64,000 bases of DNA from Lophium mytilinum. Taxonomy: Eukaryota > Ascomycota > Dothideomycetes > Mytilinidiales > Mytilinidiaceae. Location of the stretch: the NCBI GenBank assembly GCA_010093605.1, contig MU004182.1, forward strand, positions 2,217,195 through 2,281,194, read 5' to 3'. Position 1 is the stretch's first letter. Each line of letters starts with the position of its first letter. Shown here piece after piece: positions 31,561 to 45,337 of this stretch. The translations under genes were made by a program, and so were the position numbers. Under the pieces are notes generated by a model, which saw only the letters and a list, made by a program, of their open reading frames with translations, was not told the DNA's origin and ran no database searches.

Positions 31561-34500
31561 ATGCGAGAATCGAATCATGAGTCATACGAGACTTAGTGAT
31601 TAGCTTGAAACGGCTACTTGTGATCATGCTTGGAAGAGCGTGAGACTTATCTTGAGCGAGTTGTCTTCCTCATTCCCTCACGTCCTTGTCTTCGGTGCCC
31701 AAGTCAAGCAGCCGCTACTTTGGCGGGGAATCGGTCGACGGTGAGCATGAGGACACACCCTACCCCCAGCAAGTTCAAGTTCAGCGGAGACGGCTAGCCC
31801 AGTACATTCTGAGGGAAGCTTCGGTGATCGCCACCCGCCTTCAGATAGCCGGCAAGCCGAATATTCCTATATGGACAGGTTAGCGGAATCAGAAAGAGGG
31901 TTCCGTGGTTACTGACCAATGGCAGGTTTATCCCGCGCTGGTCGCTTTGTGTTTCTTGTATCTTGAAAAGTCCAACACAGATGTCCACAAGAGAACCTGC
32001 GTGTGTTGGAATCCATCCAAATGGGAAGAATCCTCATCCCTGTCTTGTGGATCAATTGGGCTCTCGTCTTCGTTGGCATTCCCGGGGGTCATAGGAGCAG
32101 TCGTGAATCCATACTTCGAGCTCTCTGCCGAGTCATTACCGACCGGATTGCTCCTCGCAGCCGCTTTCTTGCCTGACCGCGAGGGATTTGGGTGCCGCGA
32201 AAACACTTCGTCCTCCGACTGTTCACAATCCTCTTGAGCTTCATTTCCAAGACCACGCGATGCATCATCGACAACACCACTCGATACCGAAGGTGTGACC
32301 GGGACAGAGAAGCGAGAGATTCTCTTAGCCCAACATCTGGCATGCGTGGTGCGATAAGTCTTTGTGCGGTTGGCGCGCGACAAATGCTTTTCACATTTTC
32401 ACTCATTTGTGGGCAAATTGGTAGGAGCCGGGGGGGCGGTCAAAAAGGTACGCTCTCTGGGTAGGAGCCACACATGTTCGGTAGAGCCAAGTAATGTATC
32501 GTGTCCTAAGCGTTTGTGACTCTATTTTCGTGCAGAGCCCAAGATAGCGCTCTACATAATAGCAGCATAAGAGAGCACAGGATGCACCATCGGCATTATG
32601 GCCGGACTGGGAGAGACAATGTTAGATGAGATGACTGCCGGTTCTTGGAAGTTGCAGCAACTTACCGACTTCCTACGATATTGGATCGTTTTCTTGCTCC
32701 CGCGTTTCACGAGCCCTCAACTTTTGGCTTGTCGTCAGAGTTCACTTTGCCAGAGGTCCCAGACTCAACATCGGCCTAGATATATTAGAAACATGTCCGA
32801 ACAGGAAACAGAGGGTATTGCGCATACTTTGTGGCAGTTTTTAACGTGGTTCCGCAGTCCACCTGTTGTCTCAAATGGCTTCTAAACGTGTTTGAAACTG
32901 ATTAGCAAGCTGATTAAAGACTGGAATACAAATGGATCACATACGACCTGTGAACAGAGGGGGACAGGTTCCTCCTCAGTCTCGGAACCCGCCTCGTCGA
33001 CTTCAGTCAAACCAGAGACCAGAACCAGGGAACAGCACGGACGAGACCCAGAGACGACCACAAAGACTTAAAACCTCTTCTGAGCTTCCTCCAGCTACTG
33101 GACTTAAAGATGGCAGCCCAGCAACCGGTCGAGGACCCCAGAGAGAGGTGACAGGCGGATGTAAACATCACGCTGGGGCAGAGTTAGCGGCTGTTCATGG
33201 ATTGCGGTGGTTGGAATGGGGGTTGCGGGGATGAAAGAAGAAAATTTGGGGCGTTGCAGAGCAGAGACGCTGCAATCTCAGGTGATGGGTTCGGGAAGTT
33301 GAGATAGAAGGGAGAATGACATGGTTTGGATCGGCTAACGAGACGAAGGAGTTCGGCACCATGTGCGTAAAGAATGCGATGAAGAAAAGAAAAAGGGAAG
33401 TCGACGAGAGCAAAGTACATCAACAAGGGTGATATGCCATAGCAATATGATAGCGCAGTAAGAGAGAAGAAGAATACAGCAACACAGAGGCCAAAGAGCA
33501 GGGAATTCCAGATGAGAACAACCACACAACAAAAGAAAAAAAGGCGCAATGAAAGAAGAAGGAAAAGCAAGAAACATACCCATAAACCGACACAAGTCCA
33601 CAGCCCTCGAGGGGTCAAAAAGCAGCCCTCGAAGGCCAAAGAGATGAACAAGTGTACCCTTTAATTTTAGGACATCGCTCCAGCTTTATAGCCGTCGTGT
33701 CTATAGTCGAAGACTCACTTCGAATTAGCGCGATGACCGCAAGTCCAACCCTGTGCTACGTTTCTAAGCCTATGCGCCCACGCGGAGATGTGAGGACTGT
33801 CACAAAGACCCACACACGGAAGGCATCCGCCGGAGGTGCAGCTCCGTGGAACAGTCTGATATGCTGCCCTCGGGACCTGCCACTATTCGATAGACGCTCA
33901 AAACGCAGGGATGGGCCATCCGGATCTCAGCATCTCGAGTGGCGAGTTGATTGCAATCGATGATCTCGAGGTGGGTATTGGCTATGCAGCACTTCTGCAG
34001 CCGCCAGCGACCGCATCAATGTTTCCTGCAGATGTTGTCGTGACGTCCGGGCCCACCAATCGTCAATGTCTCCCGCTGTGTAACGTGACGCTCGCTAGAC
34101 CACGTCTCCCTCTCCTCGCCAGAAAGGGGAGCATATTCCCCTTGACCGGCAGACTGAGATGCAGGGAGTTCTGATTGTGGCAATCAGTAGAGAGGAGGCA
34201 AAGCGTTTGAGCATTCTCGTGATAAGGCGGGTTCCCGTGTTCTCCACCTTCCCGCTTCCGCGACCTTGCTTTGACGCTTTGGGCTTTTGAGAGCAGCTTG
34301 TGACACTACACGCCTCACTCTTCCTCCACGCTCATAGCACGAGCCCTAAAAAGCTATTAGAGAGTCGTTAATGGGTAGCCAAAGCTAGAACAAGGCGAAC
34401 TCACCCTCTAGGAGCATATGCGATAACCCACACCAACCTTTCCATCGAATCTATCAGCGTTCAGCAAAGCCAAGCCCCACCCGAGTTGAATGTGACACCT

Positions 34501-35196
34501 CATACCGAAATGTTTGCTCCTGTGACGAACCGCAGAAGCCACTAGCCGCGCCTACGCACAATCAGCGTACTCGCCGTTCCACCAAAATCAGCGTACTACA
34601 GAAGCCTCATCCCAGCAAAAATCAACACAACCCACATTCCCAACCCGCCTCCCCGAACCCCCTCTCAGCACAGCCTTGCACGACAATCACCACGCCCACC
34701 AACCGCCACGCCTGCATAAACACGATACGATTAGCTACCTACACCTCTAGATCCTTGTACACACAATCCTCTTCCTGTACCGTCCCGCTTCCTCTCCCGA
34801 AACCCATGACACCGCCAGAGACGCAGAAACGCCAACGCTTGCCAGGCAGCCAAATCCAAGGTAGTACATCACAGGCGCCAAAGCCAGACCCACTAAACCA
34901 AGTACCCGAGAACATGATCAGGCCGTGAACCCCAGACATCAGCGCGACGAAAAACAGAATCGAAGATCAAACACCAAGAATGGAAAAAGAATAGTTGGGT
35001 ATCAGCACTCCGTTCCACACCGCAACTCCCAGACGCATGCGCCTTCGCATACGCGGACCGTCGGTACCAGAGTCCCGCATGATGCAGCGTCCCTGGCTGC
35101 CTGCGGCGTGCAATTTGCACACTCGCGGTCTCCACGTCCTACCGGTCAGTCCCCTAACTGAACGTAAGCGAGTGGCTGGCGAAGACCGGTCTCGGT
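31561..35196. other. Long gene-poor region
   Basis: 3.6 kb with no gene I can support. One minus-strand frame (31928-32383) has a protein-like, acidic/serine-rich composition (for example SVSSGVVDDASRGLGNEAQE) but no ATG, so it could be an exon or a relic. A purine-rich stretch at 33520-33600 gives a spurious hydrophobic frame on the minus strand. The right end is the 3' flank of BCK1. Confidence 0.4.
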
Positions 35197-38100
35197 CTAG
35201 GGTCTGAGCGCCATCGAGGGCTGAATCTTCGCATACAGCTCCGTATCGAGGAAATTGTAATGCGGATCCGAGAAGCAGAACGGCGCTCTAAGAAGTGTCT
35301 CTGCAGTCGGACGATCGATCGGATCACTGTTTGCACGTTAGCATTCTGTCACTTTCCTCCCGCTGATACGGGAAGTCTTCAAGGGGTGCTCACATCGTAA
35401 AGCAGTCATACATGAAACTCAGCGCCTGCGGTGTAATCTGCCCAGACACATCATCCGGAATCGGGGGCGCCTGGTTCAAACTCCCAAGCTTGTAGATCGC
35501 ACCAATAGCCTCCTCTTTACTCCAAGGCCTACGTCCCGCAAACATCTCCAGCACCACGCAGCCAAGCGACCAGATGTCGACTTTGGCGGAGTAGCCCTGG
35601 CCTTGGGAGCGGATGACCTCGGGCGCCATCCAGAAGACGGAGCCTTGCATGCTGTTCGTGACGTCGTTGCCATAGATGTTGTCCGTCTTCTTGGAGATAC
35701 CGAAATCGGAGATCTTGCACGTGCCATCGAGATCCAGAAGAATGTTGTCCGCTTTGAGATCACGATGCAAGATGCCTTCGCGATGGAGATAGCTAAGCCC
35801 GCAGAGTGTCTGGCGGGTCAGACTGCTCACGACGCTCTCCTCAAACTTGCCGTGTTTGCGCAAGCAACTCCCAACGCTACCACCAGGAATGTACTCGAGG
35901 AAGATGGAAATGGAGTACTCCTTGCGCTCACAACCCAGGTATTGCACAATGTTGGGGTGGTCTAGATGCTGCATGGTGTCGATTTCCAGGTCGAGGGATT
36001 TGACCAGCTCCTTCATCTTCGCTTTGTCTTGGCCGGCGACTTTGGGGTTGACTTCGACTTGCTTGACGGCGATGAGCTCACCAGTTGTGATGTTCATACC
36101 GAGGTAGACGCGGCCAAAAGTGCCTTTACCGATGAGTTGACCCTTCATCCATTTGAACGTGGGCTGGCGCTGGGGAACGGGGAGGTGGTCTTGTGGGATA
36201 GGATCGAGCTGGATAAGGCGCGAGCCACGAGGCGGTTTGACTTGCTCGATTTTGGCGTGGAACATCTTAGTGCTCTTACGGCGAATGATGTCGCCGCCGC
36301 CTCGGAGGGTACTGACACGGGCTGGACCGGGAATGGATCGTTTTTCCAAAGGCTGGTATTGGGATTTGACGACATCCCGGATAGACTTGTGGCGGTCGAG
36401 GCCACCTGATTTGCGCAGATTGCGTTGGGCGATGGATTGAAGGCCAACTTCACCACGCTTCAAGCCCACTGGATTGCTTGGGCCCATTGTGTCGCCTTCG
36501 TCAAATGAAGACATCGGCGTGACGGAACGGCTTGGTTTGCTCGAGAAGTCGCTGCTAGGGCCAGTCCCCGGAGAGCTCGGAGGTGAGCTGCCCTCCTCCA
36601 GCATCGGCTGGTCGAGGTTGACGTTAGGGAAAAACTCGTCGAGATGCTCCGCAAGTGCTTCAGGCGGTGGACGATTGGCCCAGACGTCGCTGGCAAAAGA
36701 CTCGCGACGACCAAACTTATTGTTCTCGTCTGGCGATTCGGCCGACCAGGTAGCAGATGCCGCTGATTCGGGGATGCTGTTGCTGTGGCTGCGTTGCGAG
36801 GATTTGGCGGCGTCGCTCTCATTCGCTTCCGTTCCACCGCTTCGTTCGACGGCTGATTTTTCTGGCGATTCGAAAGCAACCTTCGATCGTGATGTCTTCA
36901 AAGTCAACGACGGCCTCTGGCCCTTAGGGCTACCGTCCATCATAGGAGCCTTGCCCTTTGATGGCGGGCTGTCGTCCACCTTGGCTAATGGTTTGGCAAA
37001 TAGACCCTCGTCAGAGTCGTCATCCTCAGAGTCGGCTGGCGCAAGCATTGGCGACTTGTTGAACGCAACATGAGACTCGGTGAAGTCCACCGTTGGGCCC
37101 CATACTGAGGCTCTCGAAGGCTCGCGCGAGAGCTGCGATGATGGCGCATTTCGGGTAGAGGGGCTAATATCTGGCGTCCTCTGCCGCGGAATGTTCTCCT
37201 CGCGCAGTTTACTGATGGCCGGGTTCGCAGGCGTTTGTATAGTAAGGTTCGGCCTTGGAAGAACGAGGTCTCCAGGCACATCTTCCTCATAGTCAGGTAT
37301 TTTGAATGGAATGTTGCCTTTGCTCATGGTGAATGAACCCGGACTGCGAGGAGACCCACCTGGACTGTATCTTCCTGCCTCTCCTGAGCCAAATCCGTTC
37401 TGTTGCAGCACTCTGGTAGAAGGCCGAGTGTTTTCCGTAGCGAAATCTCGGGCGACCGACGCTGGAGGTTGTTTCGGTGGAGAGGCAGCATTTGCTGCAC
37501 CAATATATCCACCCACCCTCCCAGCTCCGACGATAGCTTGCGCGATGCTAGAGAGTCCGGAAGGTCCTTGAGGTATGGCCTTTCGTCGCGCATGTTCTCC
37601 TTCCATCGAAGTTCGCTCCCTTTCTCCAGACGGCCGTTCTCCCGACCTTCGCTTTGCTGACGCCTCGTCTGAGTCGGGCCAGGATTGTCGATCGCGTTTA
37701 TTCTTTGTCAAGGAATTGGCCTTTATCAAGGTGCTACTATCCACCGGCGGTTTTGGCGGCGGTTCGCGTAGCGGCACAAGAGGCTTGCTTTTCCGGTGTT
37801 CTTCGAAAGGCTTCTGCTTGTCTTCGTATGGCGAATCGCGACGATCGTCAAAGTCAATAACACCGTCTCTCTTAATTCCGAAATTACCGTTGACGTCAGG
37901 AGAGTGCTTGTTGAGTTGCTGTCTTTGGTGCACTTGTTTTTGGTATGCCTCCTGTTTGCGCCTTGTCTCTCGGCGATGTTCCTCGGCTGCGGCTTCTAGC
38001 ATTTCCTTTCGCTCAGACTCAGACAAATCGTCAGATGTCTCCCAATTCCGATCACTCTTGTTCAGCCGCTGGGTGATGGCCTCTGGAGTAATTTCCTCTT

Positions 38101-40780
38101 TGTCTTTCTTACCTAGACTGCGAAGCGTGGAGCCCTTATCCGGGACAAGCGTCGATTCCCCTGATCGAGTCACCGGAGACTCCACCTGTGAGTCTGCATT
38201 CAATCTAGCATACGTAGCCTCATCGATCGCCCTGCGAGACGCGGGGAAAGTTCCCGCACCAAATGAGACTCCCAGTCCAGCTGAAGGAGGCATCGACGGT
38301 GGTGGGGTAACAAAAATTCGAAGCTCAGCATAGTTGTTTCCCCACTTATTGGTAGCTTTCAAGAGCTGTTTATCATTCAAAGGTGGCTCATTATCGTGCT
38401 CCTGTTTGGACTGTCCAGGAACGGTCAGGTGTAGACCAACGCCAGGTACATTAGCCAGACCAAGACCATCACAAATGATTTCTCGTAAAGAAGAGGCTGA
38501 CTCCGCACGGGTGATTTCAACAAGCCGGTAGTTCCAGCCATCGGGCGTTACAAAAGCAAACTTCCGTTGGTCTGTGCGTTTGCGTCCTTGGTTCTCTTCT
38601 GCGGCTGATCGCCTAGACGGAGGCCTTTCGTTGAGGGAAGCGTCGCTTGCGTTTAGGGATGATTTCGCGTAAGGTGCGCTTAACGGCAGATGGCGATATC
38701 CAACGGGGCTGGTTGGTGAATCTACACTTGACTCGTCGGGAGACGCATGTGTATCGTCCTTTTTCTTGTCCCTCCGCATGAACTTTGGTAAGAAGGTCTT
38801 GTGCTCTTTAGCACTCGAAGGTACTTCTCCGCTGTGGTGTCTTGCTGAATCCGGTCGAGGTGCGTCGACTCCGTTCCTACGAGGCTCGTTCCTGCTCTCG
38901 GTTCGACTCTCCATTCTTGTCTCCATACGGGTGTCGATTGATCTTCCAGAAGGTGGACCTGAGCCTATCGTTGAGCCGGCTGTTGCAATATTTGAGAGGT
39001 TCGACTCAGAGCTATTGGCTCTATGGTGACTGTAATACCGAGGAGCATTAGTGCTCAGTGACGTAGTTAAGCCATTTGAGTTCGTAGCCAAACGAGCGGA
39101 AGGAAGTCCAGGACTTTGTTGTGGACTGGGTCCCCTCATAGCTTCTCGGTAATTTCCAAACTCTCCAGAAGTATTTGGGCTATGCTTTCTGGAATTGTTG
39201 CCATCCAAATTACGCAGCACGTCTTTGGAGTACGCGCTCCGATTATGTACTTCGTTATAATCCGGAGGCTGCCCGAGGGTAGGAACCGGGACTGTGAAAT
39301 TCCGTTGCGTGGATATTCGCCTAGGAGCGACTGCAGGAGAGTTCATGCCATATGACAGTGGCATTTGTTTACCAGGACTGTCTTCGCCTCCCCCAGCAGT
39401 CGTAGGGGTGGACCCAAAGTCCATGCGGCCACCAAGATACGGCGAGTTCTCCAGAGTCCCTTCGGTTCCTGCACTTGCGAGGGTCATGGAACCACGTCGG
39501 GCAGGTAGTCGAGCATTGGCTGAGCTCCCAGTCTCCACAATAGCCCGAATGAGTCGTCGAAGCCTTCTTCCTTCGTCACGTTCTCGGCTCTGATCCCATC
39601 CAGTACCGCTCGCAGTGCATTGTTTTGCCAGTTCCGGAAATATGACCTTATGCATGACAGCAACATTTCCCTTGCTGCCATGACCTCTTCCGATCTCGAG
39701 GAAGTTTGCGCCATACATGTTGAGAGTCTTGAACGTATCTTGCCAATCTTTGGAAAATCCGTTACTGGAAAGCCAAATTTGCACACGGTCTGGGGGCCAT
39801 TGAATGCTCGCGTCACGGGGAGATATTGGCGTAGGCGCGACAGACTGCGGATGTTCGTAGATGCTGCCATGGGGTTGCGGGGGTTGCGGGTTCTGCAAAG
39901 TTGCGGTGGGAGGTCCAGGAATTTGGTACTCCTGGGCTTCTCGAGTAGGGATATTCAGATGTGTGCGCGTGCTCGGTGTCGGCGGAGGGCCATATCCTTG
40001 ATTTTGTCCATACTGAGTAGTCTCGGCGGGTGTAGGAAACCCCGTACTGGAGTGTTCTGTGGTTGCAGAATATGTGGCTGGGTCGTTGGGGTTGTAATAA
40101 GCAGGATCCTGATACCTCGATGGAGTGTGTAAAGGGGGAATGCCTACTCCAGGCCCAAATGACTCGCCAAAGGGAATATACGTCGCGGACGTCAGCGGCT
40201 GGTCCGGCGGAGGAGGTAACTGCTGGTAGGATTGATACGCATTTGGATTATACGCTACATGGCCAGTATTTGTCGGAGTTGGATATTGTTGTCGAGGAGC
40301 GCCCCAGCCGTAGTTTTGTGTTTGGGGAGGTGGAGGAGGTATAGGCATGCCATGTTGTATTTGTGACGGCCTCGGCGGAGGGGGAGGCAAGGGCATTCCA
40401 TACGCGGTCGGTGTGGAGTTTTGCTGAGGAGGAGGCGGGGGGATATTATGTGGATGCATCATTGATGAAGGCTCTTGGCGGTAGTTTTGTTGGCGCTGGA
40501 GATAATTGGAGTCTGCGTAGGTATGCGCGCGGGGCCGAGGGCTCGTAGACCCTTTCGGAGGGGCGTTCGAGTATGAAGGATAAGGCGACCCAGCGCTAGG
40601 CGGTATGAGTAGTGAAGATGACGAGTTGGCCAGGCCCGGAACGTCGTTGAGGACCAGGTCTGATGGTACTGCAAGCTGAGCACGGGCGGTAGAAAGAGGA
40701 GTCGGGGGACCACGTCGTTCAGTTCTGTCAGAGGCGTTTGATCGATTGGACGAAGAGCGCTGTCGCGACCCAATTGTCAT
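35197..40780 (-). CDS. BCK1: MAP kinase kinase kinase of the cell-wall integrity pathway
   Basis: Exons 40780-35394 and 35326-35197 give 1838 residues. The short last exon adds IDPIDRPTAETLLRAPFCF and LDTELYAKI, the conserved Bck1 ending. N-terminal third: serine/proline-rich, low complexity. Residues about 325-395 (WPPDRVQIWLSSNGFSKDWQ) resemble a SAM-like domain; about 735-830 (KFAFVTPDGWNYRLVEIT) is a ubiquitin-fold/RA-like domain found in filamentous Bck1. Kinase about 1540-1815: LIGKGTFGRVYLG, IAVKQVEVN, HRDLKADN, ISDFGISK, GSVFWMAPEVI. Bck1 is phosphorylated by protein kinase C and activates the Mkk kinase, which activates Slt2/MpkA, controlling wall synthesis. Complete, with no missing catalytic residue. 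Confidence 0.97.
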
Positions 40781-42290
40781 GATTCAGAACACGGAGAGGG
40801 TCCCAGTGGTTGCGCCTCAGAGTGATGCGAGGGCGGTGATGCTCCTCGTCACTTCATAATGGAGCCTCCAGTGTATCCAAGAGGGTGATGTTTATCCCAC
40901 ACCCCTCTGAAGGTATATCCACGCCCGACGAGGCTATGTCCTGAAAGAAGGCGGAGTGAGGCGTGGGGGGACAGCGTTCCGGTGAAGATTTCGAGGCGCA
41001 CAGGCGATGCGGCGTTCGGGGGAGCAAGACGAGAAGCAAAGGATACTGGCGACGACGGCGAAATTCTAGCTGGTCTAAGGATAAATGCGCGACGACTTTT
41101 CTCGAGGTCTAGAAGCCAAGTCAGTGTGGGATGCTCATTTAACAGGCAGGTGGTGGTGGTAGAGGCGGCGGCTGAGAAGCGGAGGTGAGCGTACTCGGGA
41201 CGGGCGAGCTGACCCAGCACCAGAGGCACCGACGGGCCGAGTGCAGTAGAGTGGCTCTAGAGGTTCTCGCGGGGATAGAGATGGACGCAGAGCTGTAGAG
41301 CCTCCTTAACCTCCCGTTGGGGTCTTCGTGTGCTGTTCAACACCACGATAGCACTTCTCTACGCGGCCTACAGATCGTCGCATCCTTGGATGGACCGTGC
41401 TGCCAACAAATAAGCGCCCGACTTGCGAAGGAGGCCTGCAATTGGCCCACTCCCCGCCGACCAACACGTCTATCAAGCTCTATGCATTCCGATTGCCCTG
41501 CTCCTCCATCTTCTGCCGTCCATTCCGCATCTCTGTATTTCGGTGACTGTTCATCGCAAATCCATCAAAGAGCATTAAAACGTGGCGCAAGAGATGGAGT
41601 AGTACTTCGTACAAGCATCCTAGGCGCCTCTCGAGGTACAACCTCTCCACCTTTCTGCACGCGATTCGAGGGGGTTTTTTATGCTACATAATCATTTTGC
41701 ATCTCCTATATCGTCAATCTCTTATCACGATCTGCCTTTCTACGTAATTTCTAACGCTCGAAAACAGCCTCGCGAGGCGTCTGAATGTCGTGTCTGAACC
41801 TCAAACGACTGAGCCACTGCCGTGCCACATGGCGGTCAACCTTGCACAGAGCCTTGCCGAGTCATCACCTACCCTATTAGGTCCGGCTTGTCACTATGGC
41901 GTAAAGCTCTCAGCAAATCCCACTGGTTAGTTGGAAATTCGCCTGAATACGCTATTAGTCCAACTCAAAACATATCCCACCAAGGCCATTTCCACTTGAG
42001 ACCCTGGGTATACAGCATGTATAATAGAAGCAATCACTATTCAATGGGGTTTGTATGACTATCGTACGAAGAACCACGCATCGAGCTCCACTTGCTTTGT
42101 TGAATCAGACACGGGTAGTAGTCGTATTGTATCTACTAGAAAAGGCTTGCGTCTTATCTCAAAGTATATGACTCTCATCTATCAATCGCTATTCCTCGTA
42201 GCATTTGCAAGCGATTTTCGATCCTACCTCTAAGTACCTACACTACATCATATAACTTAACAAGCAGTCCCATACACCAACCAAACCCCA
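40781..42290. other. BCK1 upstream region and intergenic DNA
   Basis: 1.5 kb without a convincing gene. The first 450 bases are probably the long 5' leader and promoter of BCK1; the small frame at 40849-41229 starts with GTG and is not supported. The remainder is unremarkable. Confidence 0.4.
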
Positions 42291-43929
42291 TCAAATAAAT
42301 CCCTCGTCGGCATCATCAACATCCCAAAACCCTCCTCCCAACAACCCATCAAACACATCCCCAATCCACACCACCCGCCTCGCAACCTCCAAAACTCCCT
42401 CGCAACCCCTCAACCCCCTCTCCCTCCCAACCTCCTTCAACCACACCCCAATCTCACCTATGTTCCCACCCCTTCTCCCCGCCATAACCAAACCCCACAC
42501 CTGCAACTCCCACAGCGCGCCCCACTCCTTCACCCCCCTCAGCCGCGCGACCAACTTCTCCGCCAGTGCTCCCGTCAGCACAGGCCCCGTCCCGAACTTC
42601 CGCCACACCGGCGCGATGTACAGTAAACACGCCAGCCGGGCGCACTCCTCGATCTGGCTAGACGGCGCTCCAGCATCGAGCGGGCGCCAGGAGAGGAGGC
42701 GGTGGGCGAGGGCGCCTGGCCAGCCGCCGGCGTCGGTGGCGGAGGCCCAGAAAGCTGGGCCCTGTGCAGCGGAGGCGGCGGAGGTGGAAGCGGAGAGGTC
42801 GATGAGGGCGGAGAAGATGGGGAGGAAAGGGGAAGAGGGGTTTAAGATTTGCTTGCAGATGGCTAGGATGGGGTGGGTGGAGCTGGGGGCGTTGGGGTGA
42901 GGAGGAGAGAGATAGTGGGACAGGGAGGGCCAGGTGGGCGGGAGGGGAAAGTGGGGAACGAGGTCCCAGGTGTAGGCGCCGCGGAGTTCGACCCTGAGGG
43001 GTGGTTAGCGGGTTGCTCGTGGGAAATAGGGGCGAGTAGTTCATGGGGTTGTTTACCATGATATTGTCGTCCGGAGGCTCTTGTTGCTACTTATAGCTTC
43101 TATACCGCCTCGGAATTCAAGCACGCTCTTCAACCCCTCGCGGTGTTTGAGCCAGCTGTCTAGCTGGCCGACCGCCGCCTATCATGAAATTTTAGTTTCC
43201 CATCAATGGGCCTCGAAACTTCGCAACAAATTGAATTGGTCATAGGAAGTAACGTACATCATGGCACAAAAACCCCGCCACCGCGCCCACTGCCTCATCA
43301 CTCCCCCGAAACTTCTCATCAGCCAACTCGCTACTCAACCCCCTGATAGCGTGCCCAAGATGCTTCAAGCTCCTCTCGCTATCGCCCACCTCCATCCCCG
43401 TCTCACCCCCTCCGCTCTTAACCCGCAGATACGCAAGACTCATCGCCGAATTCGACAGCACGAGCTGGAACGCCACCGAGCTCGACAGGCCGACCGGAAA
43501 CCAGTCGTCCCGCAGCGCGCGCAGGCATCCCAAGGCGTCGTCGCGGAAGATGTGGGCGACTAGTTCGCGGACGGAGGGCGTGAGGGGGACGGGGTAGGGA
43601 AGGAAAGGGTCGATTTCGCCTTGGCCGAGGCCTAGAGGTTGGTATGGAGAGACAGAGACGGATAGAGAAATAGAGGAAGCATGACAGTGCGTTTGAGTAG
43701 TTTGAGCGTGCATGACGGAATGGAGATGAGTAAGATCGAGGGGAATGTCAGTTGCGCCGCGTTTCTTGCGCGGTTTTCGGCGCGAGAGGCCGATGTCACG
43801 CATAGCATGTTGGTGGATTGCGCGGCGGGTTGAGGGGGCTTGGGTGTCTTCTGGAGTGGAAATGTTGATGAATGAAAGGGATGCGTTGGTGCTGTTCTTG
43901 CTCTTTGGCTGAGGGTGAGGATCTGACAT
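42291..43929 (-). CDS. Fungal transcription-factor-domain protein without a zinc cluster
   Basis: Exons 43929-43258, 43178-43057 and 42993-42291 give 498 residues in frame. The N-terminus has a basic patch SRRKPRKKRGATD (about residues 49-61) but no Zn2Cys6 cluster. The rest follows the common fungal layout of such proteins: LTPSVRELVAHIF, DDALGCLRALRDDWFPVGLSS, QLVLSNSAMSLAYLR, KHLGHAIRGLSSEL, AAVGQLDSWLKHREGLKSVL, EFRGGIEAISSNKSLRTTIS and, later, ECARLACLLYIAPVWR and RRVVWIGDVFDGLL. These are helical repeats of the Fungal_trans_2 type. Probably a nuclear regulator, or a regulator that lost its DNA-binding domain. Targets unknown. Confidence 0.8.
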
Positions 43930-44583
43930 GGTTGGTAATGGGATGGAGGCGAGGACTATGATTCTTCATACTTTCTGATACTTCTGCTTATAAAAGAAGG
44001 GCGTTGATCTAAGAGCAAATGGATCTGTGTTCATGTTGGTGGTCTTGATGATAAATCGTCAGCCCTGTCGTCAAGGAGATCGTGGGTTAGTCATCAGCGT
44101 AGCTCCTTTTAGCTACGTCCTATCACGTGATTATACCACATAGCCAATGTAGCGCGACGATAGAAAGCCTGATAGACTCTATGGCTTGGAGAGCGGTAGT
44201 TCGGACGTCACCCCAGTATCCAGCTTTTTCTTCTAGGGAATTGGCTTACCTTTATCGATTATGTCGCATCCAGTTGAGAACTCACGTGTAAAGACAGCTA
44301 ATGCACGACGACCCTTGACCAAATACCATATTGGGCCTAGCTGGCTTCGGCTGCCTCGACTTCACCCTGACTTCAATGCACCGGTTGAGGGCTCCTTACG
44401 AAATGACCAATAGATCTGAGGAGTCTGTTTATCAAAGGACGCTCGAAGAACTTAAAAGGAGGAGACTTTCCAGTGTAAGAAAGGTTCTCAGATTCATATC
44501 CATTCGCACTTTTACGTGGATTGCTTCAAGGTACAGTTTCGTGCTTCATGGGAGAAAGAAGACCAATGCCACTACGCACCAAT
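43930..44583. other. Intergenic region
   Basis: Promoter of the 43929 gene and 3' flank of the SDR. Nothing else recognised. Confidence 0.4.
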
Positions 44584-45337
44584 CTAGAACTTCGTATACC
44601 CCTTCCCTGCCACAAAGGTCGCATCCCACGGCACACTAACCTCCTCGGTCGCAAGCTGGAAGTAAAAATCCGCATGCGCCGGTCCGTCAATCCCCACGCC
44701 TTTAGAAGCACCCTCTGGCGTACGCTCATCCGCATAATAGAACCTGTACTCATTAGCAGACGTCCCCTACCTCATTTTAGCAGAACAGAGCAAGAAAGAC
44801 TCACTTGATCCCCTTATCCTTATACAATTCACTCGCCGTCCCAATCCAATACGCTGACCCCGCCTTCCCCACTCCCAACGTCAGCACATACGGCGTCGAC
44901 ATAATCAACGTATTGAGTATGTTCCCCGTGTAAATGAATGCCTTCCTCCCCTGCTCAGTGCCCAGACTCTCAAACCCCGCCACCGCTTCCTTCGCCGCGG
45001 CGTACGCGCTGATGGTCATGAGCTTGACGTCTTTGTCGAGCGTCTCGGTCTCAATCGAAAACATGTTCTGGGGATCCGGCGGCGCCGACACGTTGGCGGC
45101 GTTGTAGATGACGATGTTGGGGGTGCCGAACTCCTTCTTGACTTTTGAGAAGGCGGTGGGGATGGCAGTGGGGTCGGTGAGATCGATTTTGATGTTGAGG
45201 TGGCCGGCAGAGCTGAGACCGTCGCTGAGACTACGCGCGGCGAGGGCAATGCGGTAGCCGGCGGCGCTAAATTTGGTGGTGAGGGCTGCGCCGATGTTGG
45301 CGCCGGCGCCGAGGACGAGGAGGATGGGTTTGGTCAT
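44584..45337 (-). CDS. Short-chain dehydrogenase-like protein
   Basis: Exons 45337-44805 and 44743-44584 give 230 residues; the splice joins KDKGIK to FYYADERTPEG. Seen: LVLGAGANIGAALTTKFSAA (a variant of the TGxxxGxG loop, residues 7-26), RIALAARSL, IDLTDPTAIP, PNIVIYNAAN and SAYAAAKEAVAGF, which supplies a Tyr-x3-Lys. The order matches the small oxidoreductases common in fungi, with the ending GPAHADFYFQLATEEVSVPW. Likely NAD(P)-dependent, cytosolic, substrate unknown. Complete. Confidence 0.85.

Noticed and set aside
31928-32383. A 151-residue protein-like frame on the minus strand.
   Set aside because: It lacks an ATG (starts at TTG after an in-frame stop) and no convincing upstream exon was found; kept only as a note in the gene-poor region.
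32932-33234. A 100-residue Pro/Arg-rich plus-strand frame with an ATG.
   Set aside because: Low complexity, no homology pattern, no splice or context support.
33184-33651. A 155-residue, very hydrophobic minus-strand frame.
   Set aside because: It is the complement of a purine-rich stretch (AAAGAAAAAAAGG-like); composition explains the hydrophobicity and there is no family pattern or gene context.
40849-41229. A 126-residue frame upstream of BCK1 that could be an upstream ORF or separate gene.
   Set aside because: It begins with GTG, has no recognisable motif, and lies in the expected leader/promoter of BCK1.
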